Assembly (NCBI GenBank): GCA_903843305.1
Contig: CAIMPI010000015.1
Coordinates: 1-64,000 of the forward strand
Length of the DNA: 64,000 bases
Direction: 5' to 3'
Source of the DNA: an uncultured Chlorobiaceae bacterium
Lineage (GTDB): Bacteria; Bacteroidota; Chlorobiia; Chlorobiales; Chlorobiaceae
Shown: one piece after another, positions 54,785 to 64,000 of the stretch
Layout: the number at the start of each line of letters is the position of its first letter
Numbering within the stretch: the first letter of the stretch is position 1
Notes under the pieces: generated by a model
The model's database searches: none
Told to the model about the DNA's origin: nothing
What the model saw: the letters and a program-made list of their open reading frames with translations, nothing else
Made by a program: the position numbers and the translations under genes

Positions 54785-55438
54785 TTGATCTCTCCTGAAC
54801 GATTCCGTAAAATCCGTTACATGTTGCTCCATCGCCAGCCGGATCTGACGGTTGTCATGGATAATGTGAATAAAGCTCACAACCTGTCGGCCATAATCAG
54901 AAGCTGTGACAGTGTCGGCATCAGTGAAATCCACGCCGTTTCATACCGTAAATCCATCTATACCGAGCAGAATGCTGCAGCGGGAGCAAGTAAATGGATA
55001 ACGCTGAACTTGTACCCTGACATTGAAGCGGCGTACAAAAAGTTATCGGAATACGGGATGCAAATCCTTGTTGCAACAAACAGTGAGGGAGGCCTGGATT
55101 TCAGGAATGTCGACTATACCATTCCTACAGCCATTGTCTTAGGCGCCGAATGGGACGGCATTTCCGAAGAGGCGATCAAAGGGGCAAACAACATTATTAT
55201 GGTGCCCATGCTGGGCATGGGGGAATCCCTGAATGTTTCTGTGGCCACTGCGGTCATTCTCTTTGAAGCACAACGCCAGAGAGCAAACAAAGGAATGTAC
55301 AGCAAACGCCAGCTCAAACAGGAATGCTTTGAGCGAATGCTCTTTGAGTTTGCCTATCCGCGCCTGAGTCGGGAACTCCGGGAAAAAGGGTACCCCTATC
55401 CACCTCTTGATGAACAGGGGAACTTGCTCTCATCATAA
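54785..55438 (+). CDS. trmH: tRNA (guanosine-18-2'-O)-methyltransferase
   Basis: A 217-residue SPOUT enzyme starting at TTG 54785; this gives ISPERFRKIRYMLLHRQPDL, aligned with the E. coli TrmH N-terminus. Motifs are NVNKAHNLSAIIRSCDSVGI, VLGAEWDGIS and VPMLGMGESLNVSVATAVIL. It methylates G18 in the tRNA D-loop. The C-terminal 55 residues are the TrmH-specific extension. TTG is unusual but no ATG fits. Confidence 0.9.
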   Translation: MISPERFRKIRYMLLHRQPDLTVVMDNVNKAHNLSAIIRSCDSVGISEIHAVSYRKSIYTEQNAAAGASKWITLNLYPDIEAAYKKLSEYGMQILVATNSEGGLDFRNVDYTIPTAIVLGAEWDGISEEAIKGANNIIMVPMLGMGESLNVSVATAVILFEAQRQRANKGMYSKRQLKQECFERMLFEFAYPRLSRELREKGYPYPPLDEQGNLLSS

Positions 55439-55484
55439 CAATACCGGACAGTGAGGAGTTTTCACAAGCCCGGCAAATCGATGC

Positions 55485-56468
55485 TCAGGCAATAACCTTG
55501 CGGGGCAGTTTTTTAGCCTGATTAATCCATTCTTTTATGTACTCAACTGATGGTGCAAGTGGAACCAGATTTTTCTGTTTGTTGATCGCCTGCATTTTGG
55601 CATAAAGATTCGAAGGGTTACGCTGTGAAAGTTCAAAAAGCGAACCAACACCGGAAGCTTCAAGCAGATCAACTGTGGCAGTACTTATCCCTTTAACCCT
55701 TGCGAGATCTACACGATTAACCAGTTTGAGAATTACCTCCTCCCCAATACCTGTTGCAACAGAAAGCTCCTTGCGTCCACTCTTGTCACGCCCTTTTTCA
55801 AGAAGTTGTTCAAGGCTTTTCACGCCTGCTGAGACCAACTTCAGGGTATTTGCTTCATCAATACCTTCAAGAGTCACCAGTGCAAGAGTTGGAGACTCAC
55901 TCGCTTTGACGGCAACAGGAACCGGCACAACGACCGGTGTACTTACTTTCAGCACAACAGGCTCAAACTTAACCGGTTCCGGCTGGGAGACCACAACGGA
56001 TTGAAGAGCAGGTCTGGCAACCATCAACATCTCTTGGGGATCATCCTTGACGCTCACTTCTCCCCTGATTACCCTGCCTGCAAGATTGGCAATACCGGGA
56101 AGAATTCTCGTCGCCGTATCACTTGCCATTGTTGCCACGTAGGGAAAGAGGGAAAGGGGATTGCTGAACAACAGTCGGCGAATCTCTTCGGGACGAGAGA
56201 GAACATTGAGTGGACCCTCACGATCAATGATTGCCTGGCACGCAAGACGCCCCCCAAACTGTATCTGCCGTTCGGATAAAAATGCTTTTTCAATTTCAGA
56301 TAGTGGAGAAAGACACTCACTCCCTTCCCGAACGGTTACATAGCAAGTCTGGCAGATGCCACGCCCTCCGCACAGATGACCGACATGGCTGTGGTTTAAC
56401 TGAGCCACCTTCCCGATTGTCTGACCGAGGAAAGCGTCACAGGTGATATCGTTAATAACAAGTTTCAT
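55485..56468 (-). CDS. [2Fe-2S] ferredoxin-domain protein with C-terminal helix-hairpin-helix (DUF4332-like), chlorosome-type
   Basis: A 327-residue protein. The first ~95 residues form an adrenodoxin/plant-type ferredoxin with ligands in CGGRGICQTC and a fourth Cys in RLACQ, like the chlorosome envelope proteins CsmI, CsmJ and CsmX. The middle (about 95-195) is a hydrophobic then Val/Pro-rich linker. The last ~130 residues carry helix-hairpin-helix repeats (LEGIDEANTLKLVSAGVKSL, GVGSLFELS). Chlorosome proteins of this class may carry electrons that control quenching. The helix-hairpin-helix part is not found in classical Csm proteins. Confidence 0.75.
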   Translation of the reverse strand: MKLVINDITCDAFLGQTIGKVAQLNHSHVGHLCGGRGICQTCYVTVREGSECLSPLSEIEKAFLSERQIQFGGRLACQAIIDREGPLNVLSRPEEIRRLLFSNPLSLFPYVATMASDTATRILPGIANLAGRVIRGEVSVKDDPQEMLMVARPALQSVVVSQPEPVKFEPVVLKVSTPVVVPVPVAVKASESPTLALVTLEGIDEANTLKLVSAGVKSLEQLLEKGRDKSGRKELSVATGIGEEVILKLVNRVDLARVKGISTATVDLLEASGVGSLFELSQRNPSNLYAKMQAINKQKNLVPLAPSVEYIKEWINQAKKLPRKVIA

Positions 56469-56555
56469 AACAGTAATATGTTAGCTGATAATAAATAAGA
56501 AGTACAATTGTGAAATTTTAGAACAATAGCTTCCACCGCAGCGGCTTCCTGAACA

Positions 56556-56978
56556 TCACTGTTTTTTTTCGCCGAAACTGGCAAGATAAAAAGATTCCTT
56601 CTCCTGCATCAACGCCCGATCCTCCGGCGACTGATCATCATAACCAATCAGATGAAGTGCTGAATGGAAGGTGACACGCAGAAGCTCCTCTTGAACATCG
56701 ACCCTGAATTTTGCAGCATTTTCCCTGACAACATCAAGTGAGATATAAAATTCTCCATCAACCTCACGTCCCTGATTGTAGCGGAACGTGATCGTATCGG
56801 TAGGATAATCATGACCGAGAAACTCGCGGTTGATTCGCTGTATCATCTTATTACCACAGTAGACCCCTACAATAGATTCAACAGTATAACCCTCATGTTC
56901 AAGAACAAGCATAACAGCATTTTCGAGCAACTCTTCCGGGATTTGCCTTTTTGTTGAGTTGTAAATCTCCAGCGTCAT
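56556..56978 (-). CDS. ybeY: YbeY-type endoribonuclease
   Basis: A 140-residue protein. [15 protein letters not shown] and the metal site [11 protein letters not shown] identify YbeY, which acts in 16S rRNA 3' maturation and quality control. Most YbeY proteins have HxxxHxxxxxH; here the third His is replaced by Asp (GYDD). Bacteroidetes-type proteins often show a similar change. The start overlaps the hflX stop by 4 nt (56975-56978), so the two are coupled. Confidence 0.9.
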   Translation of the reverse strand: MTLEIYNSTKRQIPEELLENAVMLVLEHEGYTVESIVGVYCGNKMIQRINREFLGHDYPTDTITFRYNQGREVDGEFYISLDVVRENAAKFRVDVQEELLRVTFHSALHLIGYDDQSPEDRALMQEKESFYLASFGEKKQ

Positions 56979-58264
56979 GACGGTAGCTGTTGTGAAGCGT
57001 TGATAAGAGCATCAATATGGCTGAGCTGATTGTTACGTACCCTGAAGGTCAGTTCAACCTCTTCATCAACATAGTTTTTATCGATAACTTCCGTATGCTC
57101 ATACAGATAACTAATAAGTTTGTAATTGGAAACATGCACGCTGATATGGCGTTCCGTGTATTCACGTGCAACCTGCTGGCCGATTCGCTCCTTGAGAAGC
57201 GAGATATTGGTTCCCCGAATAGCGGAGATAAAGAGTGCATCCGGATATTTTTCGGCAAGCTCCTGCAAACGCGAAGGATCGTCGAGAACATCAATCTTGT
57301 TAAAAACCTCAATAATATTGTCGTGACTGACACCAATCTCCTTCAGTGTTTCGCGCACCACCGTCATCTGATCCTCAAAACCTGGGTGGCTGATATCAAT
57401 CACATGAAGCAGAAAATCAGCCTGCAGCACCTCATCAAGAGTCGATTTAAAACTCTCCACCAGCGTATGCGGCAGCTTGCGGATAAAGCCAACAGTATCC
57501 GACAGCAGCACAAGCTTGTTGATGTTAAGCTCCAGACGACGGGTTTTGGTGTCGAGCGTGGCAAAAAGCCGGTTCTCGGCAAAAGCCTCAGCCTCAGGGC
57601 AGAGCGTATTCATCAACGTTGACTTGCCAGCATTGGTATATCCCACAAGAGAAACCCGCTGCACAGTCTGGCGACTGCGAGTCTGAGTGTCATGCTGCAA
57701 GGCAACCTCACGCAGCTTCTTTTTCAGGAGAGCAATACGGTTACGAACCAGACGACGGTCAGTCTCAATCTGGGTCTCACCTGGCCCCTTGTTGCCGATT
57801 CCCCCCTTCTGCTTCGAGAGATGAGTCCACTTACCGGATAAACGAGGAAGCATATACTCAAGCTGAGCCAGCTCTACCTGCATTTTAGCTTGAGCTGATT
57901 GTGCCCTGATGGCGAAGATCTGGAGGATAAGGCCTGTACGATCGATAACCTTGCACTCCAGAGCCTTTTCCAGGTTTCTGGCCTGCGCAGGAGTAAGATC
58001 GTCATCAAAAATCACCAAATCAATTTCATGTTCCTTTACAAACAGAACAAGCTCATCAACTTTTCCTTTTCCAATACAAAAGGAGGGATCGCGCAGTTTT
58101 CTTTCTTGTATGAACGAGTCAATAACATCCGCACCAGCCGTGTCGGCAAGAAAAGCAAGCTCTTCAAGATACTCCTCAACCAGTGATCGAGGTGTTTCAG
58201 GGGGGGAACAGAGACCGACAAGAAAAGCCTTTTCTCTTTTATTTTCAGGAGTAACAGTATTCAA
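56975..58264 (-). CDS. hflX: HflX ribosome-associated GTPase
   Basis: A 429-residue GTPase. The N-terminal HflX domain has [17 protein letters not shown] and [16 protein letters not shown], and a coiled coil includes [17 protein letters not shown]. The GTPase motifs are [20 protein letters not shown] and FNKID. It binds 50S subunits and rescues stalled ribosomes. It is followed by ybeY. Confidence 0.95.
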   Translation of the reverse strand: MNTVTPENKREKAFLVGLCSPPETPRSLVEEYLEELAFLADTAGADVIDSFIQERKLRDPSFCIGKGKVDELVLFVKEHEIDLVIFDDDLTPAQARNLEKALECKVIDRTGLILQIFAIRAQSAQAKMQVELAQLEYMLPRLSGKWTHLSKQKGGIGNKGPGETQIETDRRLVRNRIALLKKKLREVALQHDTQTRSRQTVQRVSLVGYTNAGKSTLMNTLCPEAEAFAENRLFATLDTKTRRLELNINKLVLLSDTVGFIRKLPHTLVESFKSTLDEVLQADFLLHVIDISHPGFEDQMTVVRETLKEIGVSHDNIIEVFNKIDVLDDPSRLQELAEKYPDALFISAIRGTNISLLKERIGQQVAREYTERHISVHVSNYKLISYLYEHTEVIDKNYVDEEVELTFRVRNNQLSHIDALINASQQLPS

Positions 58265-58471
58265 TGGTATTGTATAAATTACGTAAAAATGAAAAATAAT
58301 GATCAGAACATGGCTTTGCTATATTACAACCATTGTTTTATCTTGGCAGTTCACCTTTCGATTCATAGATAGAACCGTTTAAAAAGGTACGCTTTTTTAC
58401 TTTCACCCCCATACCTTAGAAGTCGAATAAAGCTGGAATGATCCTAACAGGCAAATATAAGCGCATATCAG

Positions 58472-59395
58472 ATGAATCAGAACGATAGCCCGAACTCTGC
58501 TGGCAAAGAGTCGGTAAAGCTGATAACGCTTGAAGATGCTTATGCATACTGCCGCAAGATTTCGAAAAAGCACGCAAAAACATTCTACCTTGCAAGCCTG
58601 TTTCTGCCCAAAAATCAGCAGAAACCTATTTTTGCCATATACGCCCTGCTGCGCACGGTCGATGACGTTGTTGATATGGCGGAGGAGAAACTTGCAAACG
58701 GACTCATCACTCGAGAAGAGATCAGCCGAATGCTGGAAGGATGGAAATCAAAGCTCAAAGCCTGCTATGCGGGAAAGGTTGAGAACGATCCGATCATGAT
58801 GGCCTGGCACGACACGCTGAAAAGCCACACAATACCGATAGAGCTGCCCCTCGATTTGATGGATGGCGTCGCCATGGATATAGAGTTCAAACCCTTCGAT
58901 ACCTTTGAAGAACTTTACGTATACTGCTACAAGGTAGCCGCCGTGGTGGGACTGATGACTTCTGAAATTTTCGGCTACAGCGATAAGCAGGCGCTGCAAC
59001 ATGCCATTGAGCTCGGGATTGCCATGCAGTTAACCAACATTCTGCGAGATGTAGGTGAAGATGTCAACCGTGCCAGAATTTACCTGCCACTTGAGGATCT
59101 GCGCCGCTTCAACTATTCAATTGAAGAGCTGATGCAGAAGAAGATCAACAGCAACTTCATTGAGCTGATGAAGTTTCAAATCGAAAGAGCGAGGAACTAC
59201 TACCGCCTGGCGGACAAAGGAATCCCAATGCTTGAACGGAGAAGCCGCTTTGGAGTCGCCATCAGCAGCATCAACTACGGTAATATTTTAACTGCCATCG
59301 AAAAAAACGACTACGACGTTTTTTCAAAACGGGCCTATCGTTCTTTTTTTCAAAAAATCAGTACCATTCCTTATGTCTGGTACAAAACCCGTTAA
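58472..59395 (+). CDS. crtB: Phytoene synthase (squalene/phytoene synthase family)
   Basis: A 307-residue prenyltransferase. The first Asp-rich motif lies in YALLRTVDDVVDMAEE, the second in NILRDVGEDVNRARIYLPLE. HAKTFYLASLFLPKNQQKPI is the usual N-terminal segment. It condenses two geranylgeranyl diphosphates to phytoene, the first carotenoid step toward chlorobactene or isorenieratene. HpnC/D squalene-type paralogues are an alternative, but the organism type favours CrtB. The gene is monocistronic. Confidence 0.85.
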   Translation: MNQNDSPNSAGKESVKLITLEDAYAYCRKISKKHAKTFYLASLFLPKNQQKPIFAIYALLRTVDDVVDMAEEKLANGLITREEISRMLEGWKSKLKACYAGKVENDPIMMAWHDTLKSHTIPIELPLDLMDGVAMDIEFKPFDTFEELYVYCYKVAAVVGLMTSEIFGYSDKQALQHAIELGIAMQLTNILRDVGEDVNRARIYLPLEDLRRFNYSIEELMQKKINSNFIELMKFQIERARNYYRLADKGIPMLERRSRFGVAISSINYGNILTAIEKNDYDVFSKRAYRSFFQKISTIPYVWYKTR

Positions 59396-59465
59396 AAGTT
59401 AGAACTCCGCAGGGTTTCCCCATATATTTATTCACACACAGAACGTAGAGAAAGAAACGATCGCT

Positions 59466-61001
59466 ATGCAGAAAGAGAACGAACAGAACAAAAACACTCC
59501 GGAACAGCCATTTCAAATTTCCTTGAACGACCAGATGCAGCGCCGTCTCGAAGAGCGTCAGCACCTTATAGATGCCGGAATCAACCCCTATCCAACGCAC
59601 TTCGAGGTGACCCACTCTTCCAGGGAAATCATAGACGATTTCGAAGAAGAGGTTAAAACTCCAGTCTCCCTGGCCGGAAGAATCATGACCATCAGAAAAA
59701 TGGGAAAAGCCTCCTTTTTCCATCTTCAGGACTCCGCAGGCAGAATCCAGATATACATGAAAAAGGACGATGTCGGTGAAACAACCTACAACACTTTTAA
59801 GTTGCTTGATATAGGCGATATCGTTGGCGTCATGGGCTACACCTTCAAAACAAGAACCGGCGAAATATCGGTCCATGCCGAATCGCTGGAACTGCTTACC
59901 AAATCGCTACGCCCAATCCCCGTTGCCAAAGAGAAAGAGGTGGATGGTGAAAAAGTTATTTTTGACGCCTTCAGCGACAAGGAGCTTCGGTACCGGCAGC
60001 GTTATGTTGACCTGATTGTCAACCCGGAGGTTAAACAAACCTTTATCAAGCGCTCCGCCATTGTCTCTTTCATGCGGAACTTTTTTGCGCAACAGGGTTG
60101 GCTTGAGGTCGAAACACCCATCCTGCAACCCATCTATGGAGGCGCTGCTGCCCGTCCGTTCACCACGCACCACAATGCGCTTGACATGCAGCTCTACCTG
60201 CGCATCGCCAACGAGCTTTACCTCAAACGGCTTATTGTGGGGGGTTTTGACGGAGTGTTTGAATTTGCCAAGGATTTCCGCAATGAAGGCATTGACCGTT
60301 TTCACAACCCTGAGTTCACACAGGTTGAGCTTTATGTCGCCTACAAGGATTACAACTGGATGATGGAGCTGGTCGAGGAGCTGCTCTTCCAGACCGCGAT
60401 GGAAGTCAACAAGAGCGATACCACTCTCTTTCTCGGCAACGAGATCAGCCTTCAGACTCCGTTCCGGCGCCTGAGCATTATCGATGCCATTGCCGAATAC
60501 ACCGGCAAGAATATTCGCGGACAATCCGAAGATGAGCTGCGCTACACTGCCAAGGATCTTGGTCTTGAACTCGATCCAAAAATCAGCAGCGGCAAGATAA
60601 TCGACGAGATTTTCGGTGAATTTGTAGAGCCAAAACTTATTCAGCCAACCTTTATCACCGACTATCCTACCGAAATGTCGCCTCTGGCCAAAGAGCACCC
60701 CTCACAGCCGGGCATCGTCGAACGATTTGAACTCATTATCGGAGGCAAAGAGGTGTGTAACTCATTCTCTGAATTGAACGATCCCGTCATTCAGCGCGAA
60801 AGGCTGGAGTCGCAAGCAAAACTGCGGCAGCGCGGCGACGAAGAGGCGATGATTGTTGATGAAGATTTCCTCCGCGCCATCGAATACGGCATGCCGCCAT
60901 GCGCAGGCCTTGGCATCGGAATCGACCGGCTGGTGATGATTCTCACGGGACAGGATTCCATCAGGGATGTGATTTTCTTTCCGCATTTGAAACCGGAGTA
61001 G
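59466..61001 (+). CDS. lysS: Lysyl-tRNA synthetase, class II
   Basis: A 511-residue class II synthetase. An OB-fold anticodon domain (residues ~60-160, [20 protein letters not shown]) is followed by motif 1 ([20 protein letters not shown]), motif 2 ([20 protein letters not shown]) and motif 3 ([11 protein letters not shown]). It loads Lys onto tRNA. Length and motifs are normal. The HepT gene follows 33 nt after its stop, at the edge of a toxin island. Confidence 0.96.
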   Translation: MQKENEQNKNTPEQPFQISLNDQMQRRLEERQHLIDAGINPYPTHFEVTHSSREIIDDFEEEVKTPVSLAGRIMTIRKMGKASFFHLQDSAGRIQIYMKKDDVGETTYNTFKLLDIGDIVGVMGYTFKTRTGEISVHAESLELLTKSLRPIPVAKEKEVDGEKVIFDAFSDKELRYRQRYVDLIVNPEVKQTFIKRSAIVSFMRNFFAQQGWLEVETPILQPIYGGAAARPFTTHHNALDMQLYLRIANELYLKRLIVGGFDGVFEFAKDFRNEGIDRFHNPEFTQVELYVAYKDYNWMMELVEELLFQTAMEVNKSDTTLFLGNEISLQTPFRRLSIIDAIAEYTGKNIRGQSEDELRYTAKDLGLELDPKISSGKIIDEIFGEFVEPKLIQPTFITDYPTEMSPLAKEHPSQPGIVERFELIIGGKEVCNSFSELNDPVIQRERLESQAKLRQRGDEEAMIVDEDFLRAIEYGMPPCAGLGIGIDRLVMILTGQDSIRDVIFFPHLKPE

Positions 61002-61034
61002 GGATGGGTTGCCAAACTTCAGGAGCACACCACC

Positions 61035-61457
61035 ATGCCACTTGATCTCAGCAGTTTGAAAAAGGCAATTGCCTCACTCGAAAAGTCAATCAGCAGTTAT
61101 CACGTGCTTTGCGGCAACAGCACACTTACCAATGATGATCTTGACACCGTCAAAGCGGGAGTGATCCAGAACTTTGAAGTTGCTTATGAACAGTGCTGGA
61201 AGTTTATGAAGCGATGGATTGAACAAAACGTCAACCCTGATGCCGTTGACGGCGTAAGCCGACGTGAACTGTTCAGAGTGTGCGCCGAAGAGCGCCTTAT
61301 TGACGATGTTCAACATTGGATGGCATTTCACCAGTCACGAAATCTCACCTCTCACACCTACGATGCCGATAACGCGGAAGAGGCATTTGCTTCGGCACTG
61401 CTCTTTGGTGAGGCTGCCCGAGATGTTCTCAAACGCCTGGAGGCACGGAATGATTGA
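61035..61457 (+). CDS. hepT: HepT-like HEPN toxin (HI0074 family)
   Basis: A 140-residue helical protein. The catalytic RX4HXY motif is RNLTSHTY in SRNLTSHTYDADN. FEVAYEQCWKFMKRWIEQ is typical of the nucleotidyltransferase-substrate-binding family. HepT is an RNase toxin, silenced when its MntA partner adds AMP to the motif Tyr. It overlaps the mntA start by 8 nt. The two form a complete HepT/MntA pair. Confidence 0.88.
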   Translation: MPLDLSSLKKAIASLEKSISSYHVLCGNSTLTNDDLDTVKAGVIQNFEVAYEQCWKFMKRWIEQNVNPDAVDGVSRRELFRVCAEERLIDDVQHWMAFHQSRNLTSHTYDADNAEEAFASALLFGEAARDVLKRLEARND

Positions 61458-61764
61458 TGTTACACCAAAACAGCTTGAAATTATTCTCGGTATGGTATCG
61501 CAGTTTTTTCCTGATTGCGAAGTGCGGGTTTTTGGTTCACGCTACAACGGCACAGCAAAGCACTATTCCGACCTTGATTTGGCGCTTGTCGGGCAAGGCA
61601 GGCTTGATTGGCGACGACTTGCAGAGCTGAAAGAGGCGTTTCAGGAATCCGACCTCCCATTTCGTGTTGATCTGCTCGACTGGAATGCGATTTCAGCGGA
61701 GTTTCGCAATGCTATTGAAACAAGTGGCTATGAGGTGATTTCCGTGATTGTGGAAAGGTATTGA
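61450..61764 (+). CDS. mntA: MntA-like minimal nucleotidyltransferase antitoxin
   Basis: A 104-residue protein from ATG 61450. GSRYNGTAKHYSDLDLAL fits the GSX10DXD motif of MNT enzymes. It would AMPylate the HepT Tyr and neutralise the toxin. Its stop overlaps the TTG of the following HEPN-type frame, so that frame may be co-translated. Confidence 0.88.
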   Translation: MIDVTPKQLEIILGMVSQFFPDCEVRVFGSRYNGTAKHYSDLDLALVGQGRLDWRRLAELKEAFQESDLPFRVDLLDWNAISAEFRNAIETSGYEVISVIVERY

Positions 61765-61784
61765 ACGAACAAAAAAGAGTGGTA

Positions 61785-62723
61785 ATGAAAAAGCCTATTA
61801 TATTGTTTGTTGATAATTTGATTGAGCCAATTAAAATGGCCATAAGAGATATCGAATCGATTAAAATCGATATCTCTTCAATAGATAAAGAATTTATTTT
61901 GAACAGTCTATTCGTGTATAGCTTTGCTCTTTTTGAATCCTCTTTATCTGATTGTTTCAAAAAATACTTAACCGCATTTCCAGAAAAAATAACTTTTACA
62001 AAACAAGATACAGAACAGCCAAAAAATGATCACAAAGACGCATTACTCAACGAAATTTTTACATATAAATATCTTGAATTATTAATCGAAAGAGAAACAC
62101 TAAAAACATTTTATGGTTCAATAAATTCTATATTGCAAATATTTTGTGAAAAATTTTCAATAGACCAAATATCAGACGACATAATTAATCCATTAATTGA
62201 GAAAAAGGAAAGAAGAAATATATTAATACACAATAATTTAGTTATCAATAGAGAGTATTGTCGAAAAGTATCTTGTAGCAATAATGATTTAGGGAAAAAA
62301 CTAAAAATAACAATTCAATATTTAATCGAAACAATTGGTGAGATGATTGCGATTTTACAAACAATTGAGATAATGATAAGAAATAAATATTCTACCTATA
62401 CACAACTGAAAGTCGTTCGTGACATCTGGAATTATCTTTTTAATTCATCAATTTTGATTTTTGAACAGCATTGGATCATACAAAATAACAAAATAGTTGG
62501 ATATAATACGAAATATGCGAAAAAATATTCAAACAACTATTCTTCAGGAGAGCAGACTCTTCTTGCATTATTTTTATTAAATTATAGTGAAAGTCTTATA
62601 GGTGATGTCCTTAATATACGAAATTTAAAGATGTTTTGTGGACTTGATATGGATAAAGTTGCATATATTGTAGAGGTTTTTGACAAATATCCGTTATTAC
62701 TTCAACCAATGAACAATAAATGA
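61785..62723 (+). CDS. AT-rich HEPN-type protein of unknown function
   Basis: About 312 residues from ATG 61785; TTG 61761, overlapping the mntA stop, is an alternative start. The chain is helical and contains ERRNILIHNN, an RX4H pattern typical of HEPN ribonuclease or abortive-infection domains. The gene is strikingly AT-rich, with Ile/Lys/Asn-heavy codons unlike its neighbours, suggesting recent transfer. I cannot assign a family. A C-terminal segment (YSSGEQTLLALFLLN) is not explained. It sits between two HepT/MntA pairs. Confidence 0.6.
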   Translation: MKKPIILFVDNLIEPIKMAIRDIESIKIDISSIDKEFILNSLFVYSFALFESSLSDCFKKYLTAFPEKITFTKQDTEQPKNDHKDALLNEIFTYKYLELLIERETLKTFYGSINSILQIFCEKFSIDQISDDIINPLIEKKERRNILIHNNLVINREYCRKVSCSNNDLGKKLKITIQYLIETIGEMIAILQTIEIMIRNKYSTYTQLKVVRDIWNYLFNSSILIFEQHWIIQNNKIVGYNTKYAKKYSNNYSSGEQTLLALFLLNYSESLIGDVLNIRNLKMFCGLDMDKVAYIVEVFDKYPLLLQPMNNK

Positions 62724-62897
62724 TTTGCTTTTATACGCATTAATGTTCAATGTATCACGCCACAAAACTTTTGATTCTTTCACTTATGTTGGTTTTTGGC
62801 TTTTAGTGAACTTTTCTTTTTCCCGAATATTCATGGAAAAAGTATGCTTGCGACGACTCATTGAGCAAAAGGCAATCAACCATCATTTCAACCATCC

Positions 62898-63212
62898 TCA
62901 TTTCCTTTCTTTCTGATACAGCGCAACGCCAAAGCGCTGGATATGATCAAGCACATGTGCGTCACTGATATTGAGCAGCAGTGAGAGGTCAATCGCATAG
63001 GGCAGCAGCAGATCATCAAGCTCGTTTATAACTTTGGTCAGAACGGCAGAGGTCAAGTCTGATCCGCCAACAAGCGTTAAGTCAATATCCGATCCTTGCC
63101 GGTAGCTGCCTTTTGCCCGCGAACCGTAGAGAACTGCTTGTTCAATCTGCGGATAATGGGAAAAAACGCCGAGAATACCTTCAATCACCGATTCGGCAAG
63201 TCCATAACTCAC
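62898..63212 (-). CDS. mntA: MntA-like minimal nucleotidyltransferase antitoxin
   Basis: About 104 residues from GTG 63212. GSRAKGSYRQGSDIDLTL fits GSX10DXD. The GTG overlaps the stop of the upstream HepT gene by 4 nt (GTGA), a better start than the ATG further upstream, which would lie inside that gene. It is the antitoxin of the second, oppositely oriented HepT/MntA pair. The 62724-62897 gap holds only a short unsupported frame. Confidence 0.87.
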   Translation of the reverse strand: MSYGLAESVIEGILGVFSHYPQIEQAVLYGSRAKGSYRQGSDIDLTLVGGSDLTSAVLTKVINELDDLLLPYAIDLSLLLNISDAHVLDHIQRFGVALYQKERK

Positions 63213-63631
63213 AAAGCCTCCTTCTCTTTCAAGCCGTCCATCTTGCTCTGAAAAACCGTCAATGCTGCACAATAGCGGTTCAGGATAGCCTCAACAATCT
63301 CACGAGCAGTCTCTTCGTTATAGGTGTGAGAGGTTAGGTTGCGGTCACGAATCATATCCATCCAGATATCACCATCCTCAATCAGTCCAAGCTTGAAGGC
63401 GAGACGGGTAACATCTTTCGAACCATAAAGAGCCTCTGTACCGCGATGTTCAAGAAAATCCTTCAACGTCTTCCAAGCCAGCTCATGGGTATATTCAAAC
63501 GACTGTATCAATCCCTGCTGTTCGAGATCGGAAAGATCACGCTCGGCGGCAAGAGCAACCGCATTCTGCATTCGGGCAAACGCATGATTGAAATGGTTCA
63601 GCCGTTGTATCCACCGAATATCTTGTTTCAT
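63209..63631 (-). CDS. hepT: HepT-like HEPN toxin (HI0074 family)
   Basis: About 140 residues. RNLTSHTY in IRDRNLTSHTYNEET is the RX4HXY motif. FEYTHELAWKTLKDFLEHRG is the family helix. It is the second HepT here; its sequence differs a lot from the first, so the modules were probably acquired separately. ATG 63631 or 63634 both fit. It converges with the AT-rich HEPN gene side of the island. Confidence 0.88.
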   Translation of the reverse strand: MKQDIRWIQRLNHFNHAFARMQNAVALAAERDLSDLEQQGLIQSFEYTHELAWKTLKDFLEHRGTEALYGSKDVTRLAFKLGLIEDGDIWMDMIRDRNLTSHTYNEETAREIVEAILNRYCAALTVFQSKMDGLKEKEAL

Positions 63632-63669
63632 CATAAGATGATATAATTGCTAAAAAATAAGAGGTTCAA

Positions 63670-64000
63670 TCATTCCTGCACCCCGTAATATTCGCGATAC
63701 CATGCCACAAAGCGTTTGATGCCCTCGGGCACGGTGGTCTCCGGTTTGTAGTGAACATCCTGCATCAGTTGATCAACGTCAGCATAGGTGTCGGGCACGT
63801 CTCCGGGCTGCAATGGCAGGAACTCTTTTATGGCCGTGCGGCCAAGCTGCTCTTCAAGCGCTTTGATGTAATCCATCAGGTCAACCGGATTGCTGTTGCC
63901 AATATTGTACACCCTCCAGGGTGCTTTGCTTGTCGCGGTATCGGGCTTGAGGCCTGACCACTCGGGATTGGGTTCAGCAACATGATTGAGCGTTCTCAGA
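63670..64000 (-). CDS. NAD-dependent nucleotide-sugar epimerase (UDP-glucuronate 4-epimerase type), partial C-terminus
   Basis: Only the last ~110 residues are in the window; the gene continues past the right edge. The frame reads [19 protein letters not shown], then [35 protein letters not shown] and FVAWYREYY. These are hallmarks of the UDP-glucuronate 4-epimerase group, which supplies galacturonate for surface polysaccharides. The N-terminal Rossmann part is outside the window. Confidence 0.85.
   Translation of the reverse strand, partial: LRTLNHVAEPNPEWSGLKPDTATSKAPWRVYNIGNSNPVDLMDYIKALEEQLGRTAIKEFLPLQPGDVPDTYADVDQLMQDVHYKPETTVPEGIKRFVAWYREYYGVQE

Noticed and set aside
59907-60698. Antisense open frame of over 260 codons in lysS
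   Set aside because: It overlaps the class II motifs of lysS completely; no independent evidence.
62725-62916. 63-codon frame after the HEPN-type gene
   Set aside because: No ribosome-binding site, no recognisable domain, and it runs into the convergent mntA gene.

Overview
The window reads as chromosome of a green sulfur bacterium (Chlorobiaceae; Chlorobium or Pelodictyon type). Supporting genes are a (bacterio)chlorophyll synthase, a small 2[4Fe-4S] ferredoxin, a thioredoxin-reductase-like ferredoxin-NADP reductase, a protein with a chlorosome-type [2Fe-2S] domain, phytoene synthase, menaquinone prenyltransferase and a divergent membrane pyrophosphatase. The species cannot be fixed from sequence reading alone.

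Layout. 1-2 kb: small Cys-rich protein, ferredoxin-NADP reductase and menA (cut by the window edge), all on the minus strand. 2-12 kb: prfC, then a copper/silver efflux block (TolC-like, CusB-like, CusA-like, cupredoxin, CopA). 12-15.6 kb: an accessory minus-strand operon with AlbA_2 regulator, Fic protein, Phd/YefM antitoxin, a small frame and DUF1848, joined mostly by 4-nt overlaps, then a Qnr-like pentapeptide protein. 16-28 kb: core genes (hppA, pth, hisC, hldD, ferredoxin, PBP5-type carboxypeptidase, (bacterio)chlorophyll synthase). 28-31.5 kb: a Rap1a-like gene with a misplaced signal peptide, MsrB-MsrA, tRNA-Val, an IS3 remnant and a flavin reductase pair. 31.5-41.5 kb: a tripartite RND efflux operon, a DUF4405 membrane protein, a periplasmic MsrB lipoprotein and a CPA2 antiporter. 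41.6-44.3 kb: an SMR transporter and proB-proA.

44.3-51.4 kb is an accessory island between proA and lolD and holds the strongest signal of the window. A complete integron gene cassette, with both recombination boundaries readable, carries a zinc-ribbon/nucleoside-deoxyribosyltransferase-like protein. Its attC site is followed within about 32 bp by a 1523-residue SF1 helicase-nuclease, then a PIN toxin-antitoxin pair and a HicB-type gene. 51.5-61 kb returns to core genes (lolD, trmH, ybeY, hflX, crtB, lysS), plus an MbtH-like protein with no peptide synthetase nearby. 61-63.7 kb is a second toxin island: two convergent HepT/MntA modules flanking an AT-rich HEPN-type protein. The window ends in a nucleotide-sugar epimerase.

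How the genes work together. Copper genes 3.7-12.1 kb cover cytosolic export (CopA), periplasmic binding (cupredoxin) and trans-envelope efflux (CusABC-like). Ferredoxin, the two reductases, quinone synthesis, pigment and carotenoid genes belong to photosynthetic electron flow but are scattered. The three accessory islands (12-15.6, 44.3-51.4, 61-63.7 kb) are dominated by toxin, antitoxin and nuclease functions and are the likely sites of defence or stress systems.
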